From assembly GCF_019578655.1 (NCBI RefSeq), contig NC_063265.1:10760501-10824500 (forward strand): a stretch of DNA of 64,000 nucleotides, written 5' to 3'. A program made the translations under genes and the position numbers. Below are positions 12,601-24,600 of this stretch, piece after piece (position 1 is the stretch's first letter; each line of letters starts with the position of its first letter). The notes under the pieces are model-generated. The model saw nothing but the letters and a program-made list of their open reading frames with translations. It did no database searches and was not told the DNA's origin. The DNA is from Ricinus communis. Lineage: Eukaryota > Streptophyta > Magnoliopsida > Malpighiales > Euphorbiaceae.

Positions 12601-14397
12601 GTCATGTATAATATTTTAGATAAAATTATTTTTTATATCTTAGATAAAATTATAATGTCATGAGCAATAAATAAAATTTGATCAAATAAAGTGTGATATA
12701 TAAAAACAAATATGGTTATATGGGAATGAATGAATGAATGACCCACATAATATGTCCTTGCCGTGTACCTTCAACTGTCCTGCTACAGAGGCACAATAAC
12801 CTTTTAACCTTTTTTAAGGAATCCTAAGCAGCAAATTGGGGTTTTTCCTATTCAGTCTAACAAAATAATAATGTCGCAGAGGAAATACTTTTTAGTCTAC
12901 GAATCCAACTAACATAATTAATCAGACAATAATCTTTTAGTGGAGACAGTCGTGTCATCTCCCATTTAGTGGCAAACCTTTTAAGTGCCCAACTGAGAGA
13001 GAAACTCTGTTAAATTTTGAACTATCATTCCTGGTGTCATTAATTATGCGATTAGACCTAAGTTTGAGTATTTATTATATAAACTGACCATTGAAAATCA
13101 ATATTAATTTAGCAGATACAATTATATATCATGGTTTTTCAAAAATGGGTTTTTTTTTTTTTTTTAGTGATTGAAATGAATAATGATGCCCATACTTACA
13201 ATTCTGAAATCATATCATTGTTCTTTTAAAAAATAATGTAATGAGCATATTAGACAATGAGTTTAATTTAATTTAATGTATAATGATCACCTTACCCTAT
13301 AATGTCCTACCATATTCTCTCCTGTGCACAGACAAGAATGATGAAACTTTCCAATCAATCCCATTTCAGATTATTTGTCATTTTTGCAATCTGTTTATTA
13401 AATTATCCTTTTTTTTTTTTCTTCTTCTTTTTGGATATTATTTGAAGTCATCAAGCTAGCTGTAAGCATTTTATTTAAAGTACCACAATTATTATTTTTG
13501 GTCCAAAGTGTGATCCATTTTAGCTAAAAAGGATGATGAGTCAGATAGCAAATTATACAGCCTGTGGAAACAGTTTCTAGTGTACTTACAAATTCAGTCG
13601 AATTAATCAGCAATTAAGAGAAAAGAATGACATTAATCAAACTGTTAATGTCATAATATGGCAAAAATGTAAATAGAGGCAAACTGTTGGAGCAGGAAAA
13701 AGTTTGTTTTAAGTTTGACAGTAGAAGAATAGCCTCTGTGGGTAAATGAGATAGTGAAGATTATGGATCTCATCATCCTTGAATTCTCTCTACTTATTCT
13801 CTGTTATTAAGACAACGGTCCATACTTTTTTAAACTGTTATTTAGATTTAAATTCAATATTACTTTTGATTATTATCTATTTAATTATCCAGTTTTTTTA
13901 AAACTTAAAGCAAGCCCTATAGCAAAGTGACAAGCAATTGTACCATATTATTTTCTTTTGTTTTTGTTGTTTTTACCTTTCCAGTGGAATTCTCTTATCA
14001 GAAAAAAGAAAAAAAAAACTTTTCTACTAATCAAACCTTCTTATGCTTTTGAAATAGTAAGAAAAAAAGAGAAAAATTAAATTAAATAGTGAATCAAAAC
14101 CTAATTAATATGGTAAAGGAGTTTTTTTTTTTTTTTTTTTTTATACGAGATTTAATGGGCAATGGAATGCACAGCAAAAGTTAGTCATCGATTTACTCAT
14201 ATTATAAACGCGAAATCTGAACCCTAAATTCTAAATGAGGCTCCTGTTTTTTCTTTTTGTGTGCCAGTTAGTTAGTTAAACCCATGGACCTCAACAGTAT
14301 ATTTTTTCCAGAAGTTTGAAAGAAAGTAAATACAAAAGAAAAAAATTAGCTATTAATTCTGATTTATCCTAATGTACTATTGATGTATGTTACCATA

Positions 14398-14690
14398 TAA
14401 ATTTATAAATATTTATATTAATTTAATTTAATAATTTATTAACATAATTAAATACTAAATTAGTTAATTATATATCTAATATTTGATTATTGATCAATTA
14501 AATATATTATTTTTATTTATTAAATTTTTTATCTATTTTTAGAATTTAATCAATAGTGCTTGATAATTATAAAATTCAACTATAAAATTTGATTTATAAT
14601 AATTTAAAATTATATATAAATTTATTAACAATCTATATTAATAAAAAAATACATAAAATAAATAAATTATTTAAAATATTATTAATTAAT
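14398..14690 (+). repeat. AT-rich dispersed repeat, copy 1
   Basis: This segment aligns in the same orientation with 15040-15262. Shared strings include TAACATAATTAAATA, TTATTTTTATTTATT and the GC-bearing block TGCTTGA-AATTATAAAAT. It looks like a diverged non-coding transposon-derived repeat; no termini could be fixed. Confidence 0.6.
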
Positions 14691-15039
14691 AATTTATAAT
14701 TAAAGAAATAGATTTATAATAGTAAAATATCATTATAATACTCTAGCATCATCTTTAATTTTAATTTTTTTTTCTAGTCGTACAATAACGGAACTAAATA
14801 GTATACTACTTGCTTCACTTTGCTTTCAACCAATGCACCATTGTCTTTCAAAATTCGAAAGTAAAATCTTATATTATCTATCGGTAATTATTTGCTAGAT
14901 ATTTCTCTATCAGCTTGAATTCATTGAATTTAAATTTAAAATTTTATATTTTTATTAAATCTTCTAAATAAAAGTTATTAATATAATTATAAATCCGATA
15001 AATATTATAGCGTTATTCTAATATACCATGACAATACTA

Positions 15040-15262
15040 TATAAGTGTATAAATATTAATTTTTTTAACATAATTAAATATTAAATTAATTAATTATATA
15101 TAATATTTAATTATTATTAATTAAATAAATTATTTTTATTTATTTATTTTTAAAATTTAATTTATGATGCTTGACAATTATAAAATCTTAATTTATTAAA
15201 AATTATATATAATTTTATTGATAATTTATAATAGAACAAATAAAATAAATAAATTCATAATG
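15040..15262 (+). repeat. AT-rich dispersed repeat, copy 2
   Basis: Second copy of the segment at 14398-14690, same orientation, about 640 bp further on. It is shorter by small deletions, and it retains TGATGCTTGACAATTATAAA against TAGTGCTTGATAATTATAAA in copy 1. It lies about 440 bp upstream of the PEPC kinase start. Confidence 0.6.
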
Positions 15263-15609
15263 CCAGAGGGCTATAATGTAATCTTGTATATAAAATAAAA
15301 GTGAAGTAGAAATAAAATTCAAATCTGTTAAAATTTAAAAATTAGAAATTTCAAATGGAGTTTGAAAAATTCAATCATATAATGACGTAAACAAATAACA
15401 TGTGAAAAATAAAAAAATATGATTTAAGGCAGACTTTTCTCGTTCAAAGAAAAAAAAGGCAGAATTTTCTTCTATTTCTTTCAAAAGGCGGTGCAAATTA
15501 TTTTCAAGAAAAGAAAACACAAACGTGGCGGGTCTTCACTCGATCATAAGGCCAGCCCACCAAATAACCGAATATTCGCTTATCGCTCTGTTCACTATTC
15601 TCTTTCTTC

Positions 15610-15617
15610 TATAAATA
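15610..15617 (+). promoter_or_regulatory. Probable TATA box of PEPC kinase gene
   Basis: TATAAATA lies 86 bp upstream of the PEPC kinase ATG in an otherwise A/C-rich leader. This is a fitting distance for a short plant 5'UTR. There is no upstream ATG in the open frame ending at the start codon; the apparent leader frame begins at GTG. Confidence 0.55.
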
Positions 15618-15702
15618 TAACCAAAACCTCAACTAATTCAGTAACTCCTTCAAACCAAGCTCTCAGAACGCCCAAACAAGAACCAGAAAACCCCAAAAAG
15701 TA

Positions 15703-16901
15703 ATGTGCGACACATTGAAGAACAATTACCAGCCGTGCGATGAGATTGGCCGTGGCCGATTCGGTACAATCTATCGCTGTTTCTCTCCGATGATGAAAGA
15801 TTTCTTTGCTTGCAAAATCATTAACAAAAACCTGCTCGCCGACCCAACCGACCGCGAATGCCTTGAAAACGAAACCAAAATCATGACCATCCTATCTCCG
15901 CATCCAAACATTGTTCAGATCCACGACTTTTACGACACGGATGACTCTATGACCCTAGTCATGGAGCTTTGCGAGCAGTATACTCTTTATGATCAGATAA
16001 TAAAGAGTAACGGAGGCTTAAGTGAGGCCAAGTCTTCTAGCGTGATGAAACAATTGCTAACCGCAATTGCTCATTGTCATAGACTCAATATTGTGCATCG
16101 GGACATCAAGCCTGATAATATCTTATTTGATTCTAGGAACAGAGTTAAATTGGCCGACTTTGGTTCGGCTGATTGGATTGGAGAGGAGAGTACAATGAGT
16201 GGTGTTGTTGGAACGCCGTATTATGCAGCGCCGGAGGTCGTTTTGGGAAGAGAGTATAATGAGAAAGTTGATGTGTGGAGTGCTGGTGTTGTTTTGTACG
16301 TTATGTTGGCTGGGATCCCCCCGTTTTACGGTGAGACTGTTGAGGAAATCTTTGAGGCGGTTATTCGAGGTAATCTTAGGTTTCCGCCTCGGATCTTTAG
16401 AAACGTTTCGCCGGCGGCTAAAGATCTCTTGCGAAAAATGATTTGTAGAGATGCTTCGCGGCGGTTCTCAGCTGAGCAAGCACTACGTAAGTTTTTATTT
16501 CTTAAAAAGTATTTTTCTTTTTCAAGAAAATATTCTGCTTTCAAGAATCCTTGATTTTTGATTCCAAGAGTAGTTAAATGGTTTATTTTTTATTTCAAGA
16601 ATAATTATTTAAAAAAAAAAATTTGAAGAATACTTATTGTTTCTTTTGATGTTAAAGAATAAACATTTTCTTGATGTCAAGAACTGTGAATTTCTTGATT
16701 TCAACAAAAGTGAATTTGTTGATGTCAAGAACAGTGATTTTATTTATTTATTTCAATAATTAGCTTCCTGATTTTGAATGCTTGATTATGATTTCAAGAG
16801 TGTTTAATTTCTTTCTTCAAGAATGCTTACTCTGTGTTTTCGTTTGATTAACAGGACATCCATGGATAGTAAGTGAAGGAGATACAATTTCAATGGACTA
16901 A
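15703..16901 (+). CDS. PPCK: Phosphoenolpyruvate carboxylase kinase (PPCK)
   Basis: This is a Ca2+-independent Ser/Thr kinase that phosphorylates the N-terminal Ser of PEP carboxylase and relieves malate inhibition. Exons are 15703-16486 and 16855-16901, giving 276 aa. The Gly loop GRGRFG is at residues 16-21, the ATP Lys in FACKI at 38, HRDIKPDN at 132-139, DFG at 152-154 and APE at 176-178. The second exon supplies the final HPWIVSEGD. The protein is a bare CDPK/SnRK-type kinase domain with no autoinhibitory or EF-hand region, the hallmark of PPCK (family usually about 275-285 aa). The single intron near the C terminus is also family-typical. Reading through the intron gives a 283-residue frame ending at 16554. 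PPCK activity is known to be set mainly by transcription and turnover. Confidence 0.93.
16487..16854 (+). other. PPCK intron rich in TTCAAGA motifs
   Basis: A GTAAGT donor and TTAACAG acceptor bound a 368-bp intron. It holds about eight to ten copies or near-copies of T(T/G)TCAAGA(A/G), for example near 16522, 16542, 16592, 16675, 16724, 16793 and 16816. The copies are irregularly spaced. They may be a decayed minisatellite or purine-rich splice-enhancer-like elements. Confidence 0.65.
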
Positions 16902-17340
16902 TATGCCCCCAGTAAAAGCAAGAAAATACCACTCAAACCCCAATGAAGAAGCATCACAACTTATCACCACCTGTGTACATAATTTACTGCCTATCAAGAG
17001 TGTGAAGCACGACGAAACCATCATGGGTGCTTCCAGAAATTCAGTTTTTTCTTGAGAAGAAATGGACAAAAAGGGTCACATGGGAGTGGCTCTACTACCA
17101 AAAAACTGAGCTGTTTTATTAATTCTGTAATAAGCTTGTTTTGGCTTTTTTTGTTTATGAGAATCTTGACAGAGAGAGAGAGAGAGAGAGAGTGTAGATA
17201 TGTAAAAGAATCAGAAGGATTGAGAATCCTGTCTTTCCCCTCCTTTACTTTGCCCTGTTTTTTTTTTGGACTAAAGGAAGTGAGAAAGCTAAAGAAGTTT
17301 GTAACCTCTACTTTTCTTGGAGTATCTTAGCTATTTTCCT
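16902..17340 (+). other. Likely PPCK 3'UTR with (AG)11
   Basis: The region downstream of the PPCK stop includes an (AG)11 microsatellite at 17171-17192 and T-rich stretches. There are no convincing codons. The length and end of the transcript cannot be set from sequence alone. Confidence 0.4.
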
Positions 17341-20300
17341 CTTTTGAGCATGAATCATGTTTTGTGAATGCGATTCTTATTTTAAAATCTTGGAATATTA
17401 TGGATGTGCATCTTTTTAATTGATTTTGGTGAAGGAATCTTAGCATATTTAAAATCCTGAATATGCATCTTTCCTGGTTTCGGTGCTTGTTCTTAGTGCA
17501 TTGCCAGAATATTCCTAGGTTTATACCATTTTGATTTTGAAAATGTGCAGCATAGGTGTTAGCAAGTGGTGGAGTTAACACTCATTTGTTAAAATAGTAA
17601 AAGAGGCTGAACATGGGTACACTTAATTTGATAAAGAAGTCCGTATAGTGGCGCTAAAGCATATGCTTTCAATTATGCGTCTGTGTCCCTTTTAGAATTC
17701 TTTGCCCCATTTGTTGGCTTAATGAGTGGAATTGGGTGAGTGTAATTGTCAAAGCTTCTAGTAATTTCTGTCAATTTGAAAATGGAGTTGCACTCATGCA
17801 AAGGCATCCTTTTAATTTGAGGGCATTGAGAAACATTAAATGGTATGTGTCTTTATCTGGTTGTTTGATGTCTTATACGATCTTTACTATCTCTATGTCT
17901 TCTTTCGCGGCTCAAACATCCACACAAAGGTGGGTATTAGGGAATAGGGTGAGCTTGGTAAGGAGACAAGATGAAGACGGACAGACCAGTATCCATAATT
18001 TGATGAGGAAAAGCTATTAGCCTTTTACTCCGTAACGCAACATAATATGATGAATAAATAAATAAATATACCACGTCCTTTTCACATGACCAATCAATTA
18101 TTGTGCCCTTGTTGCAATATTTTATATTTTCCAGGGCCTGCCAGCTCCACTTTAGTTCACGAAAAAACTCGAAATTATACATATATATATTTAAAAATTC
18201 AGGTGTGAAAGCTCTTTGATAACTTATCATTCTACTTTGCTTGGGAATCATGGTGCTGGTGGTTGGTGTAGGACCAGCAGCAAGTACGGACCACCTAGAG
18301 AGAGAGTGAGAGTCTTGTTTGACTTTTTAACTGTTGATTTGTTTGGTAATTCATGAAACTGAAGAATCCATGTTCTGGTCTTTTTGTTAGGTTTGATAAC
18401 AGATCTGCCATCTAATTGATAACTTATCTTTAGGGTTTTCATTTTCTTGGAAGAATCTGGTCAATGGTTTCACATTATTTGCAAATTTCATCAAATTTCA
18501 ATCGGAAGACAGTGCATAAATATGAAACTATTAATCTAATAAACTGTCAGTTTTTGTTTCCCCTTTAAATTCTTCATCGCGCCTGAACCAATTGTAGAGC
18601 CCGCTCTTGAATGCCAATAAACGCAAATTAATTTTCTTGTTGCTTAAATCATGATTCTTGAAAACAAAAATGATGACGAATTCCTCTTAATCAAGAAAAC
18701 TGTTCTTGGCAGTGAAGAATAGCATTTAAAAGAGTGCAGTACTAACCACTGAGTACTAAATAAATATCCATACATAAACCCAATATGCACCTAATGCATG
18801 TGCCGAGTGCTGAAGATTGGACATCACCCATGTGATGGGTTTGTCATCTGCCAACAAATTAATTTCTCTTGAATAGTAACTGACTACTGTACTCGGGGCT
18901 TATCTTTTCTTCTTTTCAGAGCTTAATCAAGGTCTCTTTCTCTTGTAATGATTTCTTCTGCCAAACCAAACCCACTTTGTTTTCGTGACTAAAACGTTAA
19001 AACTCTTATTTGCCAAGCCAACTAGCAAATTCTTGTCTCTAGCTTAATGGTCATCCTCTCACATATCAGCTACAGTATGATGAAACTAATTAAAACGGAC
19101 CACCTTCTCAAAGGAAATATAGTCTGATTATGGGAGAGAAGGTCTCTCCTGTAGCTTCTAGAAACGTTATGTGGAGGGAGGCTTTGAGTTACAAATTCAC
19201 ACGGACGTTTGGTTAGTACTTTTGTGGTGTGGCTGTCATGGATGATCCTCCTTACAAATGCCCCTACAACAGTCTTTTGATGTAATTCTCAAGTTAGCAG
19301 CAACTTTATTAATCAGCCAAATTTAAAATTAATTCGTTTATTTATGAACCCTGAATAATTTTAAAATGGATTAAGTTTAATTTTAAATTTTAAAAATTAA
19401 ATTTTTATTTAAAAACAAATTCGAATTTGAGCTTGTCAAAATTTGGCAAGTTAACAGAATATATTTTTCTGGTTAAATATATATATTTAGTTGTATTCCT
19501 CCATTGAAAGAACATAACGGGCATCAATATGAAAACTCTATGCAAGTCGGAAGCTTGCTGAAAAAGAAAGGGATTGATCCAGCAGAAACCCAGATGAAAC
19601 TGTAACAGTAAAAACAGAGTAGCGGTGCTTAATAATGCATGTGCAGTGAGGCGTCTTTTGATACCCATTTTCGGCGTTGGGATATGCAGTTACAGTCAGC
19701 AGTTGAAGCCTATTTTGACGCCAAGTGTACCTGAATCCCATGGCAGAGGGCATTTGACAGTGATACACAACACGTAGTCAGTCGCCGGCCAGAATTGGGT
19801 CTAAAATTCTGATTAGCAGTCAATAAAATTGTGCCTTTCTTCTTCAATTTTCAGGTCTGAAATTATTGGTTATTATTTATTTTGATTTAGTTTTCAAAAA
19901 GTAATTTTAAAATAACAAAAAGATATCTGTCTAACTTGAGAGTCTAAATTGACTAGTTTAGTAAACCATAGAATACGAAATAGACTACTGATAACAGAAG
20001 CCGTAAAACATGGAGGTGTAACCGGTCAAAGTGATAACCAATACAATAATATTAATAATGGAATTGGAATTGGATGGTCCATCCATTTGAATTAGGACAC
20101 TAAGTTTTCTTGCTTTTTAAAAGTCCATATAATAGTCATCAATAGAAAAGAAAAGACGTTTTTGTGTCCTTCCACTTTATCTCTTTTGTTACTTCGTCAC
20201 CCTCAGACCTGATTTTATTATTCTTATTCTTGTTATTATCACTACTGTGTTACAATTACATAAAATAAAAATAAAAATTAGGAACAAATATAAAATATAT

Positions 20301-21400
20301 TTTTAAAAAATAAATACAAAAATATATCTTATAGTTTAAATATTTTATAATTTTTAGTATGTGTTTTTCTTTAATAAATTATGATAAGAAAATATTTTTC
20401 CTTATTCAAAAGTTTCAATTGTTAAAGGTTTAATCATCATTTCTCTGTGTTTGATAATGTGATTTTAAAATTTAACAACTTCTTATTTTATTATTTGATT
20501 ATTAAATTAATAACTTTATAAGCTACAATTTGAATATCAAACAATAAAATTAAAAATTATTAATTTTTAAACTCTTATTATCAAATATGAAAAACATAAT
20601 AGTAATGATTGAAGGAAATGAACTTAGCTAAATTCAAGCAAAACAAATTATTTATAACCAGATTACGGTTCTGATTACAAATTATACAGCAGTGAAACCA
20701 CATAAAAATTCTACCCATTCTCATCTTGAATTCCCAAAGAAACTTTTCATCGTCACATTTAAAAATGAGAATAATTTCACATGCACCAAATGAATAATTA
20801 ATATGTAATTATTTAAAATTAACTTTGGTATTAATAAAAAGAAGCTTATGAACAAATCTTTAAATGTAAATGGTATTTAAAGTATTCATGCACTATTATC
20901 CTTTGGATTTATTAAGAATAAAAAACACCAATAGAAGAACACGGATTTCAATGACATAAAACCATTTCAATAATCCTTTCCGACACTTTTAACAATGACA
21001 CTTCTCCTCCACCAAAAACCAAAAGGCAGAAAAACCCATGAAGCCTTGAGCTTTGGAAACAGAACCACACGAGCAATTTATTGTGGGAAATATTATAGTA
21101 TTGATTCAACACAACACTTGTTTATGCTTCTTATCTTCAAGAATCATGACTGCAATTCACAGAAAAAGTTTGATTCAACACATTCATTATGATATCAATT
21201 TCAGAAATTCTTCACTGTCTACTCTGTTTCAAGTCCTCAAAATTGGAAACAAAATACATCACCAAGAGTTCACTTGACAAATGAAAACATGGAAAAGTTA
21301 AGACCACACGCCCTGCAGCCGAACTTCAATCACCAGAAAAAAAAAAAAAAAAAAAACCCTGTTCCCTGACATGTTTCATGATCTCAGAGATGTGCAAAAC
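17341..21400. other. Intergenic DNA, no gene seen
   Basis: Short open frames on both strands (for example 17736-18020 + and 19405-19768 -) show no recognisable domain and no codon pattern that sets them apart from shadows. A foldback repeat at 20427-20611 is listed separately. An A20 run at 21337-21356 lies near the probable 3' end of the PP1 gene. Confidence 0.55.
20427..20611. mobile_element. MITE-like foldback element
   Basis: Left arm 20427-20506 and right arm 20527-20611 are imperfect inverted copies. TTTGATAATGTGATTTTAAA on the left pairs with the reverse complement TTTGATAATAAGAGTTTAAA on the right, and TTATTTGATTATTAAAT pairs with TTGTTTGATATTCAAAT. A loop of about 20 bp and a total of about 185 bp with no coding capacity fit a non-autonomous DNA transposon. 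No target-site duplication could be fixed. Confidence 0.55.
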
Positions 21401-21684
21401 ATTAAGGATTAAGCGCAACACTGAAATAATTCATAGCGGCAACTCTAGCAGCTATTAGTGTACAATCAGGAAGAGAAGGCGAATACAGCCTTCTTTCTTC
21501 AACCCCAAATTTATAGAAAGGAAAACAAATTCTTTTAGCATTAGTTTCTATTTTTCTCTTCCAATTTATACAATTTCTGCATATTATAAATGGAACTAAA
21601 ATGGACCTCAAAAGTTTCCAGTTATAACAATCTCAGCGTGTTTGTGAGCCAACTAAGCTCCGACTCTAACCAGATGCCCAACTG

Positions 21685-24600
21685 TCATACTTTTGTACCC
21701 AGGAAGGACTGCAAAACCAAAGAGGATTAATACAGATTAGCAATAGAAGCAAGCAGCTATACTGAACAATCATGCATTTCGAATGCAACAACGGATACAC
21801 AGAAGAAAGCAGCAACAATGCCATTTGATTTATCAAAGATATCAATGCAGTATGTCCGCCAAATCCAAGCTGCATCATCCAAACATCCCAATTTGAAGTG
21901 CAACACAAACATAGATTCAGTACAGGACATATATATATATATATATCTTTCCTTTAAAGGGATACATATATGTTAGAAGAACTGTTCAAAAACAAGAGAC
22001 TTAAAAGAGTCCGACATATGAGCAGTAACCACGTTATGATGCATATCAGCAGCAATTATATCTTACCAAGTTACTATAAGAGGACTGATTTTTTAATTAC
22101 TAATTATAATATACAGCTAAGCTACCTCTCTTCAATAATATAGTTAGTGGTCAAACATCAGAATTATTTGCACTAAGATATCAACCCCCCTGATAAGGTC
22201 TTATGAACAGGATTTCCCACTTATCCAGGATATTTAGGCTATCTAGGAATAGGCATTAAGGTTAGAATGTCATTGGTGATAGTTCTATCCATAATAACAA
22301 ATAAACCTTGTAATTATAATCACTACCATAGGTATACAATTTTACATGTAAACACCAACTATACTGCCAAAACAAGATAGAGGGAAAGAAAGAAGACTAG
22401 TAGAGCAATAAAACAATGTGCAACTGAATTAGGTAGAATAACACCTCAAAGAGTCTTCCCTTTTCTAGGGTCAAGGAAATGGAGTAAAAGAGATGGCAAG
22501 AGAAATAGCAGATTTGCATCAGATAAACAAAGGTATATGAAAGGTCAAACTCAGAAACCTTCTATGAAGTTTTCTCTATGTGTTCCTTTCACAAGAACTC
22601 AGTTTAAGTCAGGTGCGGTGAGATCCACAGATCTGGGTTAAACCCAAAAAAGAAGTCCAACCAGTATGGATCATCAAATTGATAATTTACAAGAGATTCA
22701 AATTTGACTTTGCTTCATCCTTACAATTTAAAACATGGGGAACAGAATTGTGTCAAATTGACCAACTTAAATATGGAATCAGTCTGATTCAGAGAACAAT
22801 GCACAGATCCAAGCCCAGCAGTGTAGCTCTGAGCTTACAAGTAGAGAAGGAGGTTCACGTGTTCTATTTCTTATTAAGTTCAGGGTTGCTAAGAATCTTA
22901 GACTGAGGTGTCAATCAACTAGTTAGATATAATTACGATATATGCCAATATATGGGTAACTGTCCAACAGTGTTCTAGGCCTTGATCTAACTAGCACCAA
23001 CACCACGCTGCTGCTGGACACGGAACTGAGAACATCACAACTGTGAGCAAAAACTACCAAATTACTGCTACCATAAACTACTGTATGCACTCTCACCAGG
23101 AAAAGTGGCAACAATTAGTAAACTAGTAAAGTAGTAACCTCCATCAGGAAAATGGACCGCCAAAATGTAAGATTCAGATTACACTTGCTGCCATTCATAA
23201 TTAACTCCACAATTACCAATTTCATGGGCATTTTAGTAGCAGAACCAGACTTCTCAAATATACTTTCATTCTTTTTGTCATCAATAAAATTTCACTCACA
23301 GCCACTTCATCTTCCACGAAACATTGCGCTCAAAGAAGAAGGCATAACAGATGAATTTAAATAAAGTTTTGGTTATAATCAATGAACGAATATTGATGTT
23401 AGTTTAAAAACAGAAGAAACTATTAGCAGTATACAATAACTAGAGATTCATCCTTACAGAAGAAAAGGAGAAAGGAGGGGGGAAATGATAAGCAGAAAAT
23501 TAAATGAGGAAACAAAACTGATGCACTAATTGTAAAGCATGGTCAACTCATTAGGCATTAAGCATGGTGGACTAATTAGGTATTCTGTTCATAGTTAGGA
23601 TAAAGGAGAATAGAAGACATATCAGATAATTTGAGGCCAAAAGTTGAACACATACAACCTCCAGACATTAAAAATGGAAATATCTAAATTATATCTTCCG
23701 CTCACTAAAAGCACATAGATACTTGAGATCTGCAACAATCATCAATTACCAAATATAAAGCTACTAGAAAAGCCAGTATATAACATCATACGGCAAGCAT
23801 TCTAACAAAAAAGAGTAATCTTCCATGAAAAAATGTTCATTCATGTCTTTCTAAGTTATGCATTTACCTTGACTCCTGCTGGAGAGTTTCCAGGCTTGGC
23901 TGTAGTTGTACTCCCAAAAATACCAACTCCTGAAGTGTTTCCAGGCTTTGCTGTAGTTGTGCTCCCGAAGTTAAACTTTGACTTCTTATCGGCAGGCTTT
24001 AATATTTGGAAAGAGCACATGAGCGTCTCATCCACACTCATCATAGCACCAGCATTATCAAATTCCCCACAATAATTAGGTGCTGAAAATATAGTTACAA
24101 GTTGTCGGTTGGCAAAGAACTCATATCCATCCTCCACAACCTGAAACCAACATATTAGGATAGTAATGAATTACATAAGGCATTAGCAATAATCAGAAAA
24201 CATACCCCCAAAAATAACTCAAGACTGTACAGAATGGGCAACCGGAGCAATTAACATTATGAAGATATGGAATTTATGTGGGATGGGGGAGGGGAGAGAG
24301 AAGGAAAGAGGGAGGGAGGGAGGTAAGTGAACCATTCATAAAACATACATGGCTCCAGATTACTCATTTTGTACAGCCTTGAAGTAATTAAAACAAATTG
24401 AACAGATATACTAGGTAAAACCTGGTGAGCACGGCAAATGAGATCCAAATCATGCTTCTCAAGAAATTCTGTCACCTTGTCAGGACCAAAAGTATATGAA
24501 ACTCCTCTGTCATTCATTCCCCAACCCTGAACATCTTTACTAGGATCTGACCATAGAAGATCACAAAGCAAACCTGTATCCGGTACATCAGTTGGGCGCT

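Larger units (their letters stand above)
9601..15600. other. AT-rich intergenic DNA, no gene seen
   Basis: No coding region can be supported. Short open frames at 10100 and 11682 lack homology or splice context. Simple repeats include A19 at 10641 and T21 at 14122. Two related AT-rich segments (14398-14690 and 15040-15262) are annotated separately. Confidence 0.6.

Noticed and set aside
15491..15703. 70-codon frame ending at the PPCK start (TAATG overlap) as a possible uORF
   Set aside because: It begins with GTG, not ATG, and most of it lies upstream of the likely TATA box, so it is not in the transcript.
19405..19768. Two overlapping minus-strand frames, one with a hydrophobic N terminus
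   Set aside because: No homology, no splice structure and overlapping registers; treated as chance frames.
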